DNA from: Mucilaginibacter inviolabilis
GTDB taxonomy: Bacteria; Bacteroidota; Bacteroidia; Sphingobacteriales; Sphingobacteriaceae
Assembly: GCF_011089895.1 (NCBI RefSeq)
Contig: NZ_JAANAT010000001.1
Span: 1,054,001 to 1,118,000 of the forward strand
Direction: 5' to 3'
Length of the DNA stretch: 64,000 nucleotides
Of this stretch, positions 1-9,565 are shown one piece after another; the stretch's first letter is position 1, and each line of letters starts with the position of its first letter. The notes below the pieces were generated by a model. The model saw nothing but the letters and a program-made list of their open reading frames with translations, did not search any database and was not told the DNA's origin. Both the position numbers and the translations under genes were made by a program.

Positions 1-1633
1 CTTTTCTTTGATCACTTTCATTTGATGAGAGTCCTGCCGAGCCAACCCCATAGGTCTGAGGTAAAAGATATTCAAGGGATGTGTAATTGCCGAGTGGGTA
101 ATAGCTGCCAGAAGGAATAGCAAGGTCATCAGTATGACCAGAAAGTTTATTCCGAGCTTTTACAGCACGCAGCCATTTAAGGGTATCGCGTACCTCGGTT
201 AGAGATGGCAAATACGGAAATTGATTTTTATAGAAAAGAAGCTTTGATTTTGTTTCAGAAAATACAGGTTTACAGCCTGTTGTGATGGGCATACACCAGT
301 TTTTTCCGGTTAAACCGGTGACGGGTATATCATCAGCTCCGTATTTTGTCATCATAAAATTTCGGGCAGCTAATACACCGTCGATATCCATGATCAGACT
401 GATAATATCCGATGCGTATATTTCCTGCCGTAACTGTGTTTGCTCCAGCTCTGCTGTATCAATAAATCCATGTTGCAATGTAGGACCTTCAAATATGGCA
501 TCTGTTGTATAGCCTTTATCCTGTAATTCGCTTAACAGGTAAAAGTTCACCGATGGGTTAAGGTATTCCTCTATAACGTAAAATACCTGTGCCTGTATCT
601 GTTCCATATCTGCGGAGGGTGAAACTTCTATATCGCAGCAAATGGCTACTTCTTCATCTTTTATCGTGGTAACGCTTACAAAATCTTCACACAAATTTCT
701 GTTTTCATTCAAGGTACGGACAGCCGATTGAACAATCCTTTTTGCCTGTTGAATTTTCAGCAGATACAGGTTAAGTACCTGAGCGGTAAAATCGGAACTA
801 AAAAATGCCTGGATATCGCTCAATTGTACCAACTGACCTGATGGTTGCAAATCAACATCAACTATGCCGGCTATTACAGCAGAAGAGTTTGTCCCTCCAG
901 AGGTGTAATTAAAATCAATTTGAATAGTAATATTATTTCCGGTTGTAAAACTGGCAGTAGCTCCTGAAACAGATTTGGGATCAATGGTTAATAATGGGGC
1001 TACGGCTGCATCGTCCCACACTGGAAAGATGAGGGTAAGACTAACATCGCCTCCTTTAAATTTGCCGCTGGCCGGATTTAAAACCTGTAACTCGCCATTG
1101 TTCATATCACCAAACTGCTGATCCGAATCCAGATCAAGTAATACTTTATACAAACCTGACAAGTAAACCGGATGTGGTGTTTGATCGTATGATAATGTAT
1201 CCTTCTTACAATCGGCATAAAGGGCTATTTCTCCGGCAGGAACGTTGCGATCATTACTGATATAGAAGTCATCGTACAAAAACCAGGCGTTATGTACCCC
1301 TACTATATCTATCAATAATTTACGATAATCATTTACTGTAAGTGGCGATTGTGTAAGTATATTTTTGGCGGTATACAGAGTTTGTGAAGATGCTATTTGA
1401 CCATCAGCCCCGGTAAGCAGGTCTTCCATTGGCATCCCAGTTCTGTAACCCAACTCGGTTATAGCATAACAGAGGGCTTCTAAGATAGTAATGCCTGGAT
1501 CGTGCTCGTTATAATCTGTCCAGATTTTACCACTAAGCTTTTCAATATAACTCAGACCTGCCTCTCTGAGAAAAGCATAATTTTGATCGTCGGTTAAACC
1601 CGGATCTTTGCTGATTACTTTTTGCTTATCCAT
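1..1633 (-). CDS. eCIS large baseplate protein (partial, C-terminus beyond window)
   Basis: Open reading frame running off the left edge; 544 codons are visible with no stop. It begins MDKQKVISKDPGLTDDQ and contains DYNEHDPGITILEALCYA near residue 33, a pattern typical of the large baseplate-wedge proteins of contractile injection systems (Afp12-type, baseplate-J-like superfamily). Its ATG lies inside the last codons of the upstream baseplate-J gene (8-base overlap), so the two are translationally coupled and probably make a stable baseplate pair. Family assignment rests on this opening motif, size and position. It could also be an Afp11 paralogue. The missing C-terminus prevents a domain call. 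Confidence 0.75.
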   Translation of the reverse strand, partial: MDKQKVISKDPGLTDDQNYAFLREAGLSYIEKLSGKIWTDYNEHDPGITILEALCYAITELGYRTGMPMEDLLTGADGQIASSQTLYTAKNILTQSPLTVNDYRKLLIDIVGVHNAWFLYDDFYISNDRNVPAGEIALYADCKKDTLSYDQTPHPVYLSGLYKVLLDLDSDQQFGDMNNGELQVLNPASGKFKGGDVSLTLIFPVWDDAAVAPLLTIDPKSVSGATASFTTGNNITIQIDFNYTSGGTNSSAVIAGIVDVDLQPSGQLVQLSDIQAFFSSDFTAQVLNLYLLKIQQAKRIVQSAVRTLNENRNLCEDFVSVTTIKDEEVAICCDIEVSPSADMEQIQAQVFYVIEEYLNPSVNFYLLSELQDKGYTTDAIFEGPTLQHGFIDTAELEQTQLRQEIYASDIISLIMDIDGVLAARNFMMTKYGADDIPVTGLTGKNWCMPITTGCKPVFSETKSKLLFYKNQFPYLPSLTEVRDTLKWLRAVKARNKLSGHTDDLAIPSGSYYPLGNYTSLEYLLPQTYGVGSAGLSSNESDQRK

Positions 1634-4600
1634 TACAATCGCAGTTAGCTGGTGAATTAATCAAATGTTTTACTTTAGTTTCTTCATTATAATAGGATAC
1701 CAAAATGGATCTGGCAGTGCTGGCTATCGCCTCATCTATATCGTATTCAGCCTGTAAGATTAACTGCCCCTGCCGAAGGATAATATGATTCATCTTAAAA
1801 CAGGTAACAAAGTCTACATAAGGCCTTTCCTCAATAAAATTGAGCACCACTGATTTTTCAATACTGTTACCAAATTGAATTGCTTGTGGATTGCCAAAAG
1901 CCCAGGGGGTTAAAAATTGCTCAATTTCATCGTTCAATTGATTAGAGAAATAAACGGGGTCGATATTTTCGCGGAACGTCACACTAAACTGAAACTGAAC
2001 TTCTTCAAACAACGGGTTACTGAGGTGTAGTTTTACAAATGGCGATGTTAACGTTGCAATATATTTCTCTATTTCAGTCAGCAAACCTATACTGGTATAT
2101 GGCCTGAGCGGATTGGCATTATTGAGGTGCGTAAGATCTGGGATCGTTATTATCGTTACGTGTCCTGCCAGCATCTCGCTATATTTTTGCTGGTTGGTAT
2201 TTTCATCTGGCAGGAAACCGGTATGATCAATACATTTTACTTTGAAAACCTGTGGAAAATACTGTAGGATTAAACGTTCATAATCCCAGGTGGTAATAGT
2301 CCTGTTTTTGTGGCGCAGGCGTTCACTCACCCTTTGATAAAACTGATCATCAGTTTCCTGTACACGACCGCCAAACGAGGTATATGGTTGTTGTGTTTTC
2401 TTTAAAGCAGCGTCGGCAATGGCTGGTTTACTGATTATATTAGGCGGCAGTACTTGGGTAAATACGATGTTATTTGCAATATCTTGTACAAACTGTGCCT
2501 TTGCAGCGTTTACATCAACGGCAATTAAATTACAAATAGCATCTGTATCGTGTTGTACAACTGCTTTTATCCAAATCAGCCCGCTGTCTGCACGGCTATT
2601 CACAAGTGTGGCATCTGCGGGGACATTAAATATCACCAAGCCGGAACTGGTAAGATTATTGGTTTGATCGGTAACCGATTGTTTGTTAAATGACAGCCAG
2701 TTGTTATTGCTCAGATAATACCAATCAACCTGTGTCATGTTTTTCAATGGATTGGCACTTCCGTCAGATACCTGGAACAGGATAGAGAATGTTTCGTCGG
2801 CTTTGGCATTGATAAGCCCAATCCACAATTCGCCACCGTCATCTGTAGGTATTCCGTCCTCTACATTAAAAACAGGTAATAATGTAAGCGCGTCTGTAGT
2901 AATAGTCGGGTGCATTTCACGATAACCGAATGGTTCCAGATGATAAAAGAAATTGCTACGATCGGTAAAGTCTGTATTACTGAAAACAACACTATCCTCA
3001 GCAGTATATTTTACGTTTATTGATTTTAAAACCGGATGGTTTGGTACTGGCGCGGCGGCAGTATCAACGGTATAACCAACAATTTTATTGGGGTCTGTAG
3101 TATCATAAACAACCTTAACCGAAGGTTGGGGAATATTGCTTAGAAATGTAGCCATGCTATAATCATTGCCAATCATTTCCAGTTTTATATAACCATCAAT
3201 GGAGGTTATACTATAGTCTTCGTTTGGTGTAAAATCCTCAGGCGATTGTACTACGCGTTCTAACCCGGTAATATCAACCTCTTTAGGCCCTGCTGCAACG
3301 TAAATGTGTGTTGGATTGGCTATTATTATGTTGGGTATTTCGTTTTTAATAACCTTGTTTGGATTAAAGGATAAACCGTTGTTGATTATATTTTTAACGT
3401 TGAATGGCTGATCATTCTGCGCGAAAGCGCTTATATTCATGAACTGAGTATTATTAGCTTCAAATCCTAAACCTTTATTTACTATCGAAGTGATATCAGT
3501 GGTTAAAGTATTACGTAAGTTGAGGTCATTGAATATTTGTGGGTTACGTACCCTTTGTTGCAAGTCTGTTATAACAATGCTCGATGCATATAAACTTGTT
3601 GCATTAGCAATGGCTGTCCAACCTCCTTTAGCTAGCGACGATATATTTACCGTTGTTTTTGATAATGGAGCCTCTTGCCAATCGAAATCGACGGTTAATT
3701 TAGTCAGTTGCTTTTGAAAGATTTCTTTACTGCCAATGATAAATGAGGCACCATTTTCAGGAAAATCACCAAATGGCTTAAATGGTTTTGCCGGGTTTAT
3801 TTTCCCATCATCGTTTTGCAATATTAAATTCTTAATGGCATCAACAGTTACTGATACTGTTACCGCATTTATCCTGGGGAGTTTTATTTTTTGATAAGAG
3901 GCATAGCTGTTGAGCAATACCTGCACCATTGGAAGCGTAACAGCGAAATTTCCACCATGTATTTTTAACGAATATGGAACTATAGCAGGCGCATCGCCCT
4001 CCAAAACTATGGTTAACGAGAATGTTGTATTATTAATAACTGAAGCCGTATAAGCAGAAGCAGTATACCAGCTCTTTTTTCCTGTTAATTGTATGCTGAA
4101 TATCCCAGAAAGATCGGTGTAGGTGATACCGGCTAAACTATCGCAGGTAAAAGTTAACGTTATAGTTCGATTACCTTCATTTAAATATAATACGTTTGAT
4201 GCTATTGCAAAGCCTATAGATGCCTGTTGAATGTTCTTGGGGTTGCCAAAAGGAAACCAGGAGTTATCTGCGCTTAGTAATTTGCCGCCCTGTCCGTCTT
4301 CCGAATTGGCTATAGGTGAAGAATACAAGGCTACGGGTGTATTGTCTTTATTTAAATAAATAGATTTTAGTTCCTGAATACTGGCTGTTTGAATCACAAG
4401 ATCATCTGTGAGCGAATAAAACAGGTCTTTATTGTTGGCATCCTTTCCGGCTTTAAATGAAGTGCCTTTTGGTAATAAGTGCTGATCTATATTTTTTTGC
4501 AACTCAAAAACCAGATGCACAAAATCAGCTTCGGCTACATTATTACTTAATTGTAAAACCTGTTTATAGTAAAAGTCAAGGTGTTTTTTGGTATACTGAT

Positions 4601-5492
4601 TCAGATGCTGCTGGGCAAAGCCAAATAACTTTATGAAAACCAGGTAAAGTGCATAATGAGGTGCATGAGTTGGATAATTATCCAATGCTTCGGATAGATA
4701 AGTTGGAGTTCGGCTTACTATATTTACGATGCCCGAAATAAATGATTGTAAGGCACCGGTAAATAAATTATGTGTAAGGATATGGTCGATATCTTTGTGT
4801 AGGGTGCCTGTTAGTGTGATCGGAAAGGCGGTAACAGGAGGATTAACTGTAAAAATACTATCCAGCTGTTTCTGGGAAGAAATGACGAATATTCCCCCTA
4901 CCGGATCAAAAGTGAAATTTTGTGAGAAGACAATATCATCGAGAGGGATTGAAGCATCTGTGTATGTTGAAGCAGGATCAATAAGCGAGCCAGCCACAAA
5001 CGTCTCATAATATTGATACAAAATGCTTAATGGCGCCGCTATTTTTGAAACAATGGAAACGGATAAAAAGGTTTTGTAACTCAGATCATCAGCTAAATGT
5101 TTATAAGCATCATCTAGCGCGCCGGTAATGGAGAAAATAAAATCAAAAAGGATTTTAAAGTTATTTTTGGCATCGGTATCATTAGGGGCATTAACTATGG
5201 TGTCATTTAGGTATTTGATAAATGATGCATAATCATTTATTCTCCATTCGGCAATTGCTGCAATTACTACGGCAATATCTTTGCCCATGAGCTGTTGCCA
5301 ATCTCCGTTGATGGTATTGGTATTATCATAATAATTTAACCAGGCACTATACTTTTTTGTGAGCAGGATCAAATCTGCATCAGTACGCTCATCTACAAGT
5401 GCACATTTAGCCAAAAGGGCATCCAACGCACGCTGAGCCTGGCTGGTGCCGTTATAGGATAAGAGTTTGGTATCGAAACAATTATTTGCCAT
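1626..5492 (-). CDS. Baseplate J-like protein of eCIS (Afp11-type)
   Basis: A 1288-aa protein. The C-terminal third carries the recognisable baseplate-J part: GGRVQETDDQFYQRVSERLR (about residue 1045), then TTWDYERLILQYFPQV and a wedge-like fold. The N-terminal two thirds are long, poorly recognisable and beta-rich, as in other Bacteroidota eCIS J proteins. In the family, this protein forms the baseplate wedge that links sheath and tube to the spike. The start ATG is within one base of the gp25-like stop at 5492, and its end overlaps the next baseplate gene. It is much longer than phage gp47/J (about 300-450 aa) but normal for eCIS. Function is inferred by homology and neighbourhood. Confidence 0.85.
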   Translation of the reverse strand: MANNCFDTKLLSYNGTSQAQRALDALLAKCALVDERTDADLILLTKKYSAWLNYYDNTNTINGDWQQLMGKDIAVVIAAIAEWRINDYASFIKYLNDTIVNAPNDTDAKNNFKILFDFIFSITGALDDAYKHLADDLSYKTFLSVSIVSKIAAPLSILYQYYETFVAGSLIDPASTYTDASIPLDDIVFSQNFTFDPVGGIFVISSQKQLDSIFTVNPPVTAFPITLTGTLHKDIDHILTHNLFTGALQSFISGIVNIVSRTPTYLSEALDNYPTHAPHYALYLVFIKLFGFAQQHLNQYTKKHLDFYYKQVLQLSNNVAEADFVHLVFELQKNIDQHLLPKGTSFKAGKDANNKDLFYSLTDDLVIQTASIQELKSIYLNKDNTPVALYSSPIANSEDGQGGKLLSADNSWFPFGNPKNIQQASIGFAIASNVLYLNEGNRTITLTFTCDSLAGITYTDLSGIFSIQLTGKKSWYTASAYTASVINNTTFSLTIVLEGDAPAIVPYSLKIHGGNFAVTLPMVQVLLNSYASYQKIKLPRINAVTVSVTVDAIKNLILQNDDGKINPAKPFKPFGDFPENGASFIIGSKEIFQKQLTKLTVDFDWQEAPLSKTTVNISSLAKGGWTAIANATSLYASSIVITDLQQRVRNPQIFNDLNLRNTLTTDITSIVNKGLGFEANNTQFMNISAFAQNDQPFNVKNIINNGLSFNPNKVIKNEIPNIIIANPTHIYVAAGPKEVDITGLERVVQSPEDFTPNEDYSITSIDGYIKLEMIGNDYSMATFLSNIPQPSVKVVYDTTDPNKIVGYTVDTAAAPVPNHPVLKSINVKYTAEDSVVFSNTDFTDRSNFFYHLEPFGYREMHPTITTDALTLLPVFNVEDGIPTDDGGELWIGLINAKADETFSILFQVSDGSANPLKNMTQVDWYYLSNNNWLSFNKQSVTDQTNNLTSSGLVIFNVPADATLVNSRADSGLIWIKAVVQHDTDAICNLIAVDVNAAKAQFVQDIANNIVFTQVLPPNIISKPAIADAALKKTQQPYTSFGGRVQETDDQFYQRVSERLRHKNRTITTWDYERLILQYFPQVFKVKCIDHTGFLPDENTNQQKYSEMLAGHVTIITIPDLTHLNNANPLRPYTSIGLLTEIEKYIATLTSPFVKLHLSNPLFEEVQFQFSVTFRENIDPVYFSNQLNDEIEQFLTPWAFGNPQAIQFGNSIEKSVVLNFIEERPYVDFVTCFKMNHIILRQGQLILQAEYDIDEAIASTARSILVSYYNEETKVKHLINSPANCDCNG

Positions 5493-5899
5493 CAGTGTAT
5501 TTCTGTTCCTTCGTTTTTATAGAAAGGATATACAAAATTGAACCTTGAATTTGTAGTGCGAACAGTATAGTTGAGGATGATTAGAATAACCCCTTCTGTT
5601 TCGCGACTGTCGTCTACCTGTATCGAACTCAGATCAATACGCGGCTCATAATAAAGTATAGCCGTTTTGATCATCTCGCGGACATAGGTTTTAAAAGTGG
5701 TAGTCATGGGCTCAAATAACATCTCATCTAAATTACATCCGTAATCGGGCACCATCACGCGTTCACCCTTGCGTGTTGCCAGTAATATTTGCAGACTGAA
5801 TTGTATGTCGGCCTCATCACTGGTCATGATCACCGAGTTTGCGGTGGTATCAAATGTTGGCGGAAAACTCCACCCTGTTCCTAAAAATGAATCAGCCAT
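5492..5899 (-). CDS. gp25/GPW-like baseplate wedge protein (Afp9-type)
   Basis: A 135-aa protein of the gp25/W lysozyme-like baseplate family, which lacks enzyme activity and acts as the wedge piece that starts sheath assembly. Visible family signatures are the ATRKGERVMVPDYGCNLDEMLFEP stretch near residues 41-64 (cf. GER...P.fGt.l...lfep) and ILYYEPRIDLSSIQV near the middle. Length matches the family (about 110-150 aa). It sits between PAAR and baseplate J with 1-base contacts on both sides, the usual eCIS order (spike, PAAR, gp25, J). Confidence is high. Confidence 0.92.
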   Translation of the reverse strand: MADSFLGTGWSFPPTFDTTANSVIMTSDEADIQFSLQILLATRKGERVMVPDYGCNLDEMLFEPMTTTFKTYVREMIKTAILYYEPRIDLSSIQVDDSRETEGVILIILNYTVRTTNSRFNFVYPFYKNEGTEIH

Positions 5900-5900
5900 G

Positions 5901-6191
5901 TTAACCTCCTATGATTACTGTTGGACATCCTATTATAATTGAACCGCCATGCGCCGTTGGGTCACCCATGCGCGCCGCTGGTTTACCTCCTATTAATACT
6001 GTAGCAGAGCCATTTGCTATTACGTCCGGCGGACCTGCGCAGGTACACATGTCGCCTACACAGGCTGCGGGTAATCCACCTATTAATACGGTAGGGCTTC
6101 CTGGTGGCAATATCGGTCCACCTACATGCGGAACCGGCCCTGTAAACATGGGGCAAACGTGCATATCTGAAATTCTTGCTGCGAGTGGCAT
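5901..6191 (-). CDS. PAAR-domain spike-tip protein (Afp10-type)
   Basis: A 96-aa protein made almost entirely of a PAAR repeat domain. It opens MPLAARISDMHVCPM, with repeated VLIGG / GDPTAHGG / PTVIIGG motifs. The conserved His and Cys residues (H11, C13, C44, C50, H81 region) could bind the single zinc that sharpens the tip. PAAR proteins cap the VgrG-like trimer and puncture the target membrane. No C-terminal toxin extension is present, so cargo is not carried here. It lies downstream of the VgrG gene after a 127-bp palindromic gap and immediately before the gp25 gene. Confidence 0.93.
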   Translation of the reverse strand: MPLAARISDMHVCPMFTGPVPHVGGPILPPGSPTVLIGGLPAACVGDMCTCAGPPDVIANGSATVLIGGKPAARMGDPTAHGGSIIIGCPTVIIGG

Positions 6192-6193
6192 AT

Positions 6194-6318
6194 TTTTATT
6201 GGTTAAGTGGTTGATTGAGTTGGATTAGGTTAGATTAAGTGAATGGTTGATTAAGTTATTATTCGTCAACCTATCAAACCACTTAACTCAATCAACCGTT
6301 CACCTAATCAACTAAAAA
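6194..6318 (-). repeat. Imperfect palindrome of GGTTGATTGAGT-type words (site A)
   Basis: The gap between the VgrG stop and the PAAR start is filled by an imperfect inverted repeat. The left arm carries words such as GGTTAAGTGGTTGATTGAGT and the right arm carries ACTCAATCAACC and CCTAATCAACTAA. The centre is about 6258-6266. It begins directly after the VgrG stop codon, so in RNA it would fold just 3' of vgrG and could tune or protect the upstream message within the eCIS operon. Confidence 0.6.
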
Positions 6319-8115
6319 TTAATTAATCATTACTACGCCGCCTTTTATGGTTGCCGTTCCAGAACCTTCCACCTTTACAGATGGTGCCGATATGGCAGCG
6401 CTTCCGCTATCGGCTTTTATAGATGAACCACCGGCACTTACCGAAAAACTTGACGACGGGCTAAGCGAAATATTCACCGCTTCGATAGTAAGGTCGCCCG
6501 TTGCTTTCAGCTTGATATCCGCCCCGCTTTGCAAGCTTATGGCTGATGAATCCATAGTTACCTTATTATTATTCTCGTCCTCCATTTGTATATAGCCTTC
6601 TTTCTCACTGATGGTTACCTTTTTGCCTGCTGGTGTTTCGATTTTTAATGATTTTTCATCGTCATTAAAAATCATTTTCATGCCGCTGCGGGAGGTATAG
6701 CCCTTTTCATCGTTCTTATTAGCGGCTTTCAGTGGCGCCGGTTTATTGCTACTATTCAGCATGCCTAATACTACCGGGTGCCTGGGGTCATTATTTAAAA
6801 AACCAACAACTACCTCATCTCCTATTTCCGGACGAAAAAAAGTGCCCCGGTTATTGCCAGCATCTAAACAAGCTACACGTGTCCAGATACCATCCTCGGC
6901 CGGATCAATGATGGGGAGCCTCACCCGTATCCGGTCTTGCGTATCCGGATCGTTTTCCAGGTCGGTCACTATCCCTATCTGTAAACCTTGTATGGCCGGT
7001 AGCATATCTACAGCTGGTGCAGAATTTACATCTGGTTGGCGGGTAAATAGTTCATTTGACAAACCAAATTGCACATCAGTCGTCCAGCTTCCATTTACTA
7101 TTTCATGGCGCACACCAGATACAAATACTTTTCCGTTAAAACGGTCACCCACCCCGCCTATATTGATCAGATCACCTGGATTTAATTGCCCGCCATATCC
7201 ACGAAAACGAACCCGTCCCCTACAACGTGACATGCGTGCTTTTTGAAGACGTCCATCAGCCAGGCTTTGTAACTCATCACTTGTAAGGTCTTCGCCCGAG
7301 TACAGGTCATATTCTGATACACTTAGTACCGCCCCCAAATCGCTGCTTGAAATATTGCCATTCTCTTCAAAACCAGGTTCAGCAGCGCTTGCAGTGGCTA
7401 TTTCCTGGGTAGTATAATCCCATGTTTTGGCGGTAAGACTTTGATATTGATTACGGGCATCCAGATCGGCGTCAAACTCCAGGATGGTGGCTCCAAATAA
7501 AGCATCAAGTACTGTTGCTGAACTGAAATCAGGTTTTTTTGCGGTTATTTTACCGTTATCAACCATGCAAAGCTTTCCGTTGGCCTCCATACGTGATACC
7601 ATAAAATCCCAGTCGGTACTGTCATATTGAACAATAGCTTTTAGTGTTGTGCTGGTATCCTCTATGTCGGTATCTAATCCGTAATTACCTATGATCTGTG
7701 TTATAGCATCGCTGTCTTTACTATCATAAAAATATTTGTTCTTGCGGGCTACGGTCATTTTAATGGCTTTGTCACGGCAGTCCAGAATCAACATGGGTGA
7801 GCCATTGCCTCTTATTTTTAAGCTGTGTTTTAAAATAATGCCATTAAAAAGAGTGGCTTCGTCTGCATGATAACCTACGGCTATTTCAATTTCGGCACCT
7901 GGAACCAGGGTTGCTTCATTACTTATTGCAAAATCCTGTACCGATGCATTGCCATCATATATCAGCAATTTAGCTACCGGGATGCGGTTTATCTCTTTAC
8001 TGAAATTCATGGAAGCCACCTGATAGGACGCGCCTAATACTGTCCCGTTTACCTTGATAGTGAAGGTAACCAGATCTGTATTTTGTGTTCCTGGTAATGT
8101 TTGGCTTAGTGACAT
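6319..8115 (-). CDS. VgrG/Rhs-family spike protein of eCIS (Afp8-type)
   Basis: A 598-aa VgrG-like protein. The N-terminal gp27-like hub covers roughly residues 1-370 (GYHADEATLFNGIILKH; CDSTDW-like YDSTDWDFMVSRMEANGK). The gp5 OB-fold follows at about 380-460 with the signature GDEVVVGFLNNDPRHPVVLG. The C-terminal beta-helix-like part is rich in repeated ISL/IKL strands and ends ATIKGGVVMIN, ready to receive the PAAR cone. Family role: trimeric spike at the tip of the tube. No extra effector domain is attached. It is separated by 3 bases from the upstream LysM gene, consistent with one operon. Confidence 0.95.
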   Translation of the reverse strand: MSLSQTLPGTQNTDLVTFTIKVNGTVLGASYQVASMNFSKEINRIPVAKLLIYDGNASVQDFAISNEATLVPGAEIEIAVGYHADEATLFNGIILKHSLKIRGNGSPMLILDCRDKAIKMTVARKNKYFYDSKDSDAITQIIGNYGLDTDIEDTSTTLKAIVQYDSTDWDFMVSRMEANGKLCMVDNGKITAKKPDFSSATVLDALFGATILEFDADLDARNQYQSLTAKTWDYTTQEIATASAAEPGFEENGNISSSDLGAVLSVSEYDLYSGEDLTSDELQSLADGRLQKARMSRCRGRVRFRGYGGQLNPGDLINIGGVGDRFNGKVFVSGVRHEIVNGSWTTDVQFGLSNELFTRQPDVNSAPAVDMLPAIQGLQIGIVTDLENDPDTQDRIRVRLPIIDPAEDGIWTRVACLDAGNNRGTFFRPEIGDEVVVGFLNNDPRHPVVLGMLNSSNKPAPLKAANKNDEKGYTSRSGMKMIFNDDEKSLKIETPAGKKVTISEKEGYIQMEDENNNKVTMDSSAISLQSGADIKLKATGDLTIEAVNISLSPSSSFSVSAGGSSIKADSGSAAISAPSVKVEGSGTATIKGGVVMIN

Positions 8116-8118
8116 GGC

Positions 8119-8838
8119 TTATTTGGCAATTGGTGGAAAAATGATCTTAGTACCAGCTGTTAATTTTTTAAAATCGGTTAACCCATTGTATTGAGCTACC
8201 TGGTAGTAATACTTACTATCTCCATACTCTTTATAGCACATTAAAGGAAGTGTATCTCCTTTAATTACTGTTCGGATATGTGTAAGATCTGGTGACTGTC
8301 GATTTTCGATAGCCGCCAGTTTGGTTTCGTCAATTACACCCTGGAAAGTACAATCCGCTTCGGCTCTTAATGGTGTTCCATCTGGGTTGAATAGTTTAAA
8401 AGTTAACGTCATGCGGGTCATCTGGCAATTGTAAAGCAAAGGGCCCCATTGTAGCTGAACATAACGTGGCTGATGTGTGGTACCATCGTAGTCATAAACC
8501 ACGCTTTTAAACTTTTCAAAGTCCTGAACCACATCAGGTTTATCTGCCGGCAATCCCGGTACAGCTAAGCCTGATAACAATCCGCCACCTCCCCTTTTTA
8601 TCACACCCGTACCATCAAACAGAAATTTAAAGGTGAGTGATTGAGCTGATCTTTTACTAAAAGAAGTAATACTTTCGCTGGAGCCCTGGGCACTTTTTTG
8701 ATTTACTTCGGTTCCATAGGTAAGTGCATACGATTCCGGATTGATTAAGACGTCGTAATCCAATCCATCGGCTTTTGTATTAAAACTGATATCCGTATAG
8801 GCAACCAGCTTCATCTTTTTTAATTCACCCAGGCTCAT
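8119..8838 (-). CDS. CIS-tube/LysM protein (Afp7-type tube-baseplate adaptor)
   Basis: A 239-aa protein. The N-terminal about 180 aa resemble the contractile-injection-system tube-like adaptor domain (KADGLDYDVLINPESYALTY; FKFLFDGTG; PRYVQLQWGPLLYNCQM). The C-terminus is one LysM-like repeat (THIRTVIKGDTLPLMCYKEYGDSKYYYQVAQYNGL, about residues 187-221), as in Afp7/gp53-type proteins that join the tube to the spike hub. The ATG overlaps the stop of the DUF5908 gene (ATGA), implying translational coupling. The LysM here is normally structural rather than peptidoglycan-directed; that is family knowledge, not visible in the sequence. Confidence 0.92.
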   Translation of the reverse strand: MSLGELKKMKLVAYTDISFNTKADGLDYDVLINPESYALTYGTEVNQKSAQGSSESITSFSKRSAQSLTFKFLFDGTGVIKRGGGGLLSGLAVPGLPADKPDVVQDFEKFKSVVYDYDGTTHQPRYVQLQWGPLLYNCQMTRMTLTFKLFNPDGTPLRAEADCTFQGVIDETKLAAIENRQSPDLTHIRTVIKGDTLPLMCYKEYGDSKYYYQVAQYNGLTDFKKLTAGTKIIFPPIAK

Positions 8839-9002
8839 CTGTCAGTTTTTTCTTTTAAAATTTCCAGTACCTGTTCAACACATTTGGCAATGATATCTTC
8901 ACTACCAGTAACGTTCGGTGAAGGCGACGGTGTGTTACCACCCGTACTTCCACCTTCGGTGATGGTTGTGACAATTTGCAATTCTCGTATCTCTACTGGC
9001 AT
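8835..9002 (-). CDS. DUF5908 small eCIS protein
   Basis: A 55-aa protein beginning MPVEIRELQIVTTITEGG, the hallmark opening of DUF5908 peptides, followed by a Gly/Pro/Ser-rich linker and a short amphipathic C-terminal helix (EDIIAKCVEQVLEILKEK). Genes of this type sit between the tube and the LysM adaptor in many Bacteroidota eCIS loci. Their role is not established; a small tube-baseplate accessory (Afp6 position) is an inference. The stop codon overlaps the next ATG by four bases. The ATG at 9002 was chosen because the family begins MPIEIREL. Confidence 0.85.
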   Translation of the reverse strand: MPVEIRELQIVTTITEGGSTGGNTPSPSPNVTGSEDIIAKCVEQVLEILKEKTDR

Positions 9003-9038
9003 TGGTTTACTATTAAACTGTTTGTTAAAACATATGGA

Positions 9039-9563
9039 TTATCCTACAGAAATACTGGCACTTGCACTGGCCCCTCCAAACAGATCGGCCACGGCTCCTA
9101 CTGCAGCGCCAACCGCTGCTGATAGGTTGAGTGTCTTGTAATATTCATAACGAAGGGTCATAGATTCAATCACTATCGAGTTTGTTTCCGCATTAAATGA
9201 AGAAAGACTGTATTTGATTGGTATGGCATTGGCAATGTACCATGACGATACCGGTAAATGATCTTCGTTTAAAAGCGATATCAACATGTTGGTTGGCTGA
9301 TAATTGAAATTCTCGATCGAATCAAGACACCATGCGGTTACACCTGATACCAGTGTCATTCCCCGTTTTAAAACCAGGTCTGAATACGTGTTACGTCCGG
9401 GTAACCGGTGTACAAAACGGTTCTCGCCACCCTCCTTATAAGTATCCAGGCCCACATCAACAGTTAAACCGGTTACCTCCTGAAAACGGAAATCATTAGG
9501 CACCTGGGGAAATATTTCAAATACTACCAGGAAATGGAAGCCGGTAAAAGGATAATCAAACAT
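9039..9563 (-). CDS. eCIS inner tube protein (Afp5-like, second tube gene)
   Basis: A 174-aa gp19/Hcp-like phage-tail tube protein. Recognisable elements are FHFLVVFEI at the start, FQEVTGLTVDVGLDTYKEGG (about residues 27-46), LPGRNTYSDLVLKRGM and the C-terminal IESMTLRYEYY. It is longer than the first tube gene because of an Ala/Gly-rich tail (AAVGAAVGAVADLFGGASAS), which may contact the baseplate. It lies 2 bases after the first tube gene. In Afp-type systems the second tube protein forms the baseplate-proximal ring; assignment to that role is inference from position. Confidence 0.92.
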   Translation of the reverse strand: MFDYPFTGFHFLVVFEIFPQVPNDFRFQEVTGLTVDVGLDTYKEGGENRFVHRLPGRNTYSDLVLKRGMTLVSGVTAWCLDSIENFNYQPTNMLISLLNEDHLPVSSWYIANAIPIKYSLSSFNAETNSIVIESMTLRYEYYKTLNLSAAVGAAVGAVADLFGGASASASISVG

Positions 9564-9565
9564 GG

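Noticed and set aside
5911..6228. 105-codon plus-strand open frame over the PAAR gene
   Set aside because: Mirrors the repetitive PAAR codons on the opposite strand and runs into the palindromic gap.
6746..7246. 166-codon plus-strand open frame inside the VgrG gene
   Set aside because: Antisense shadow of the conserved spike gene; no family pattern and atypical composition.
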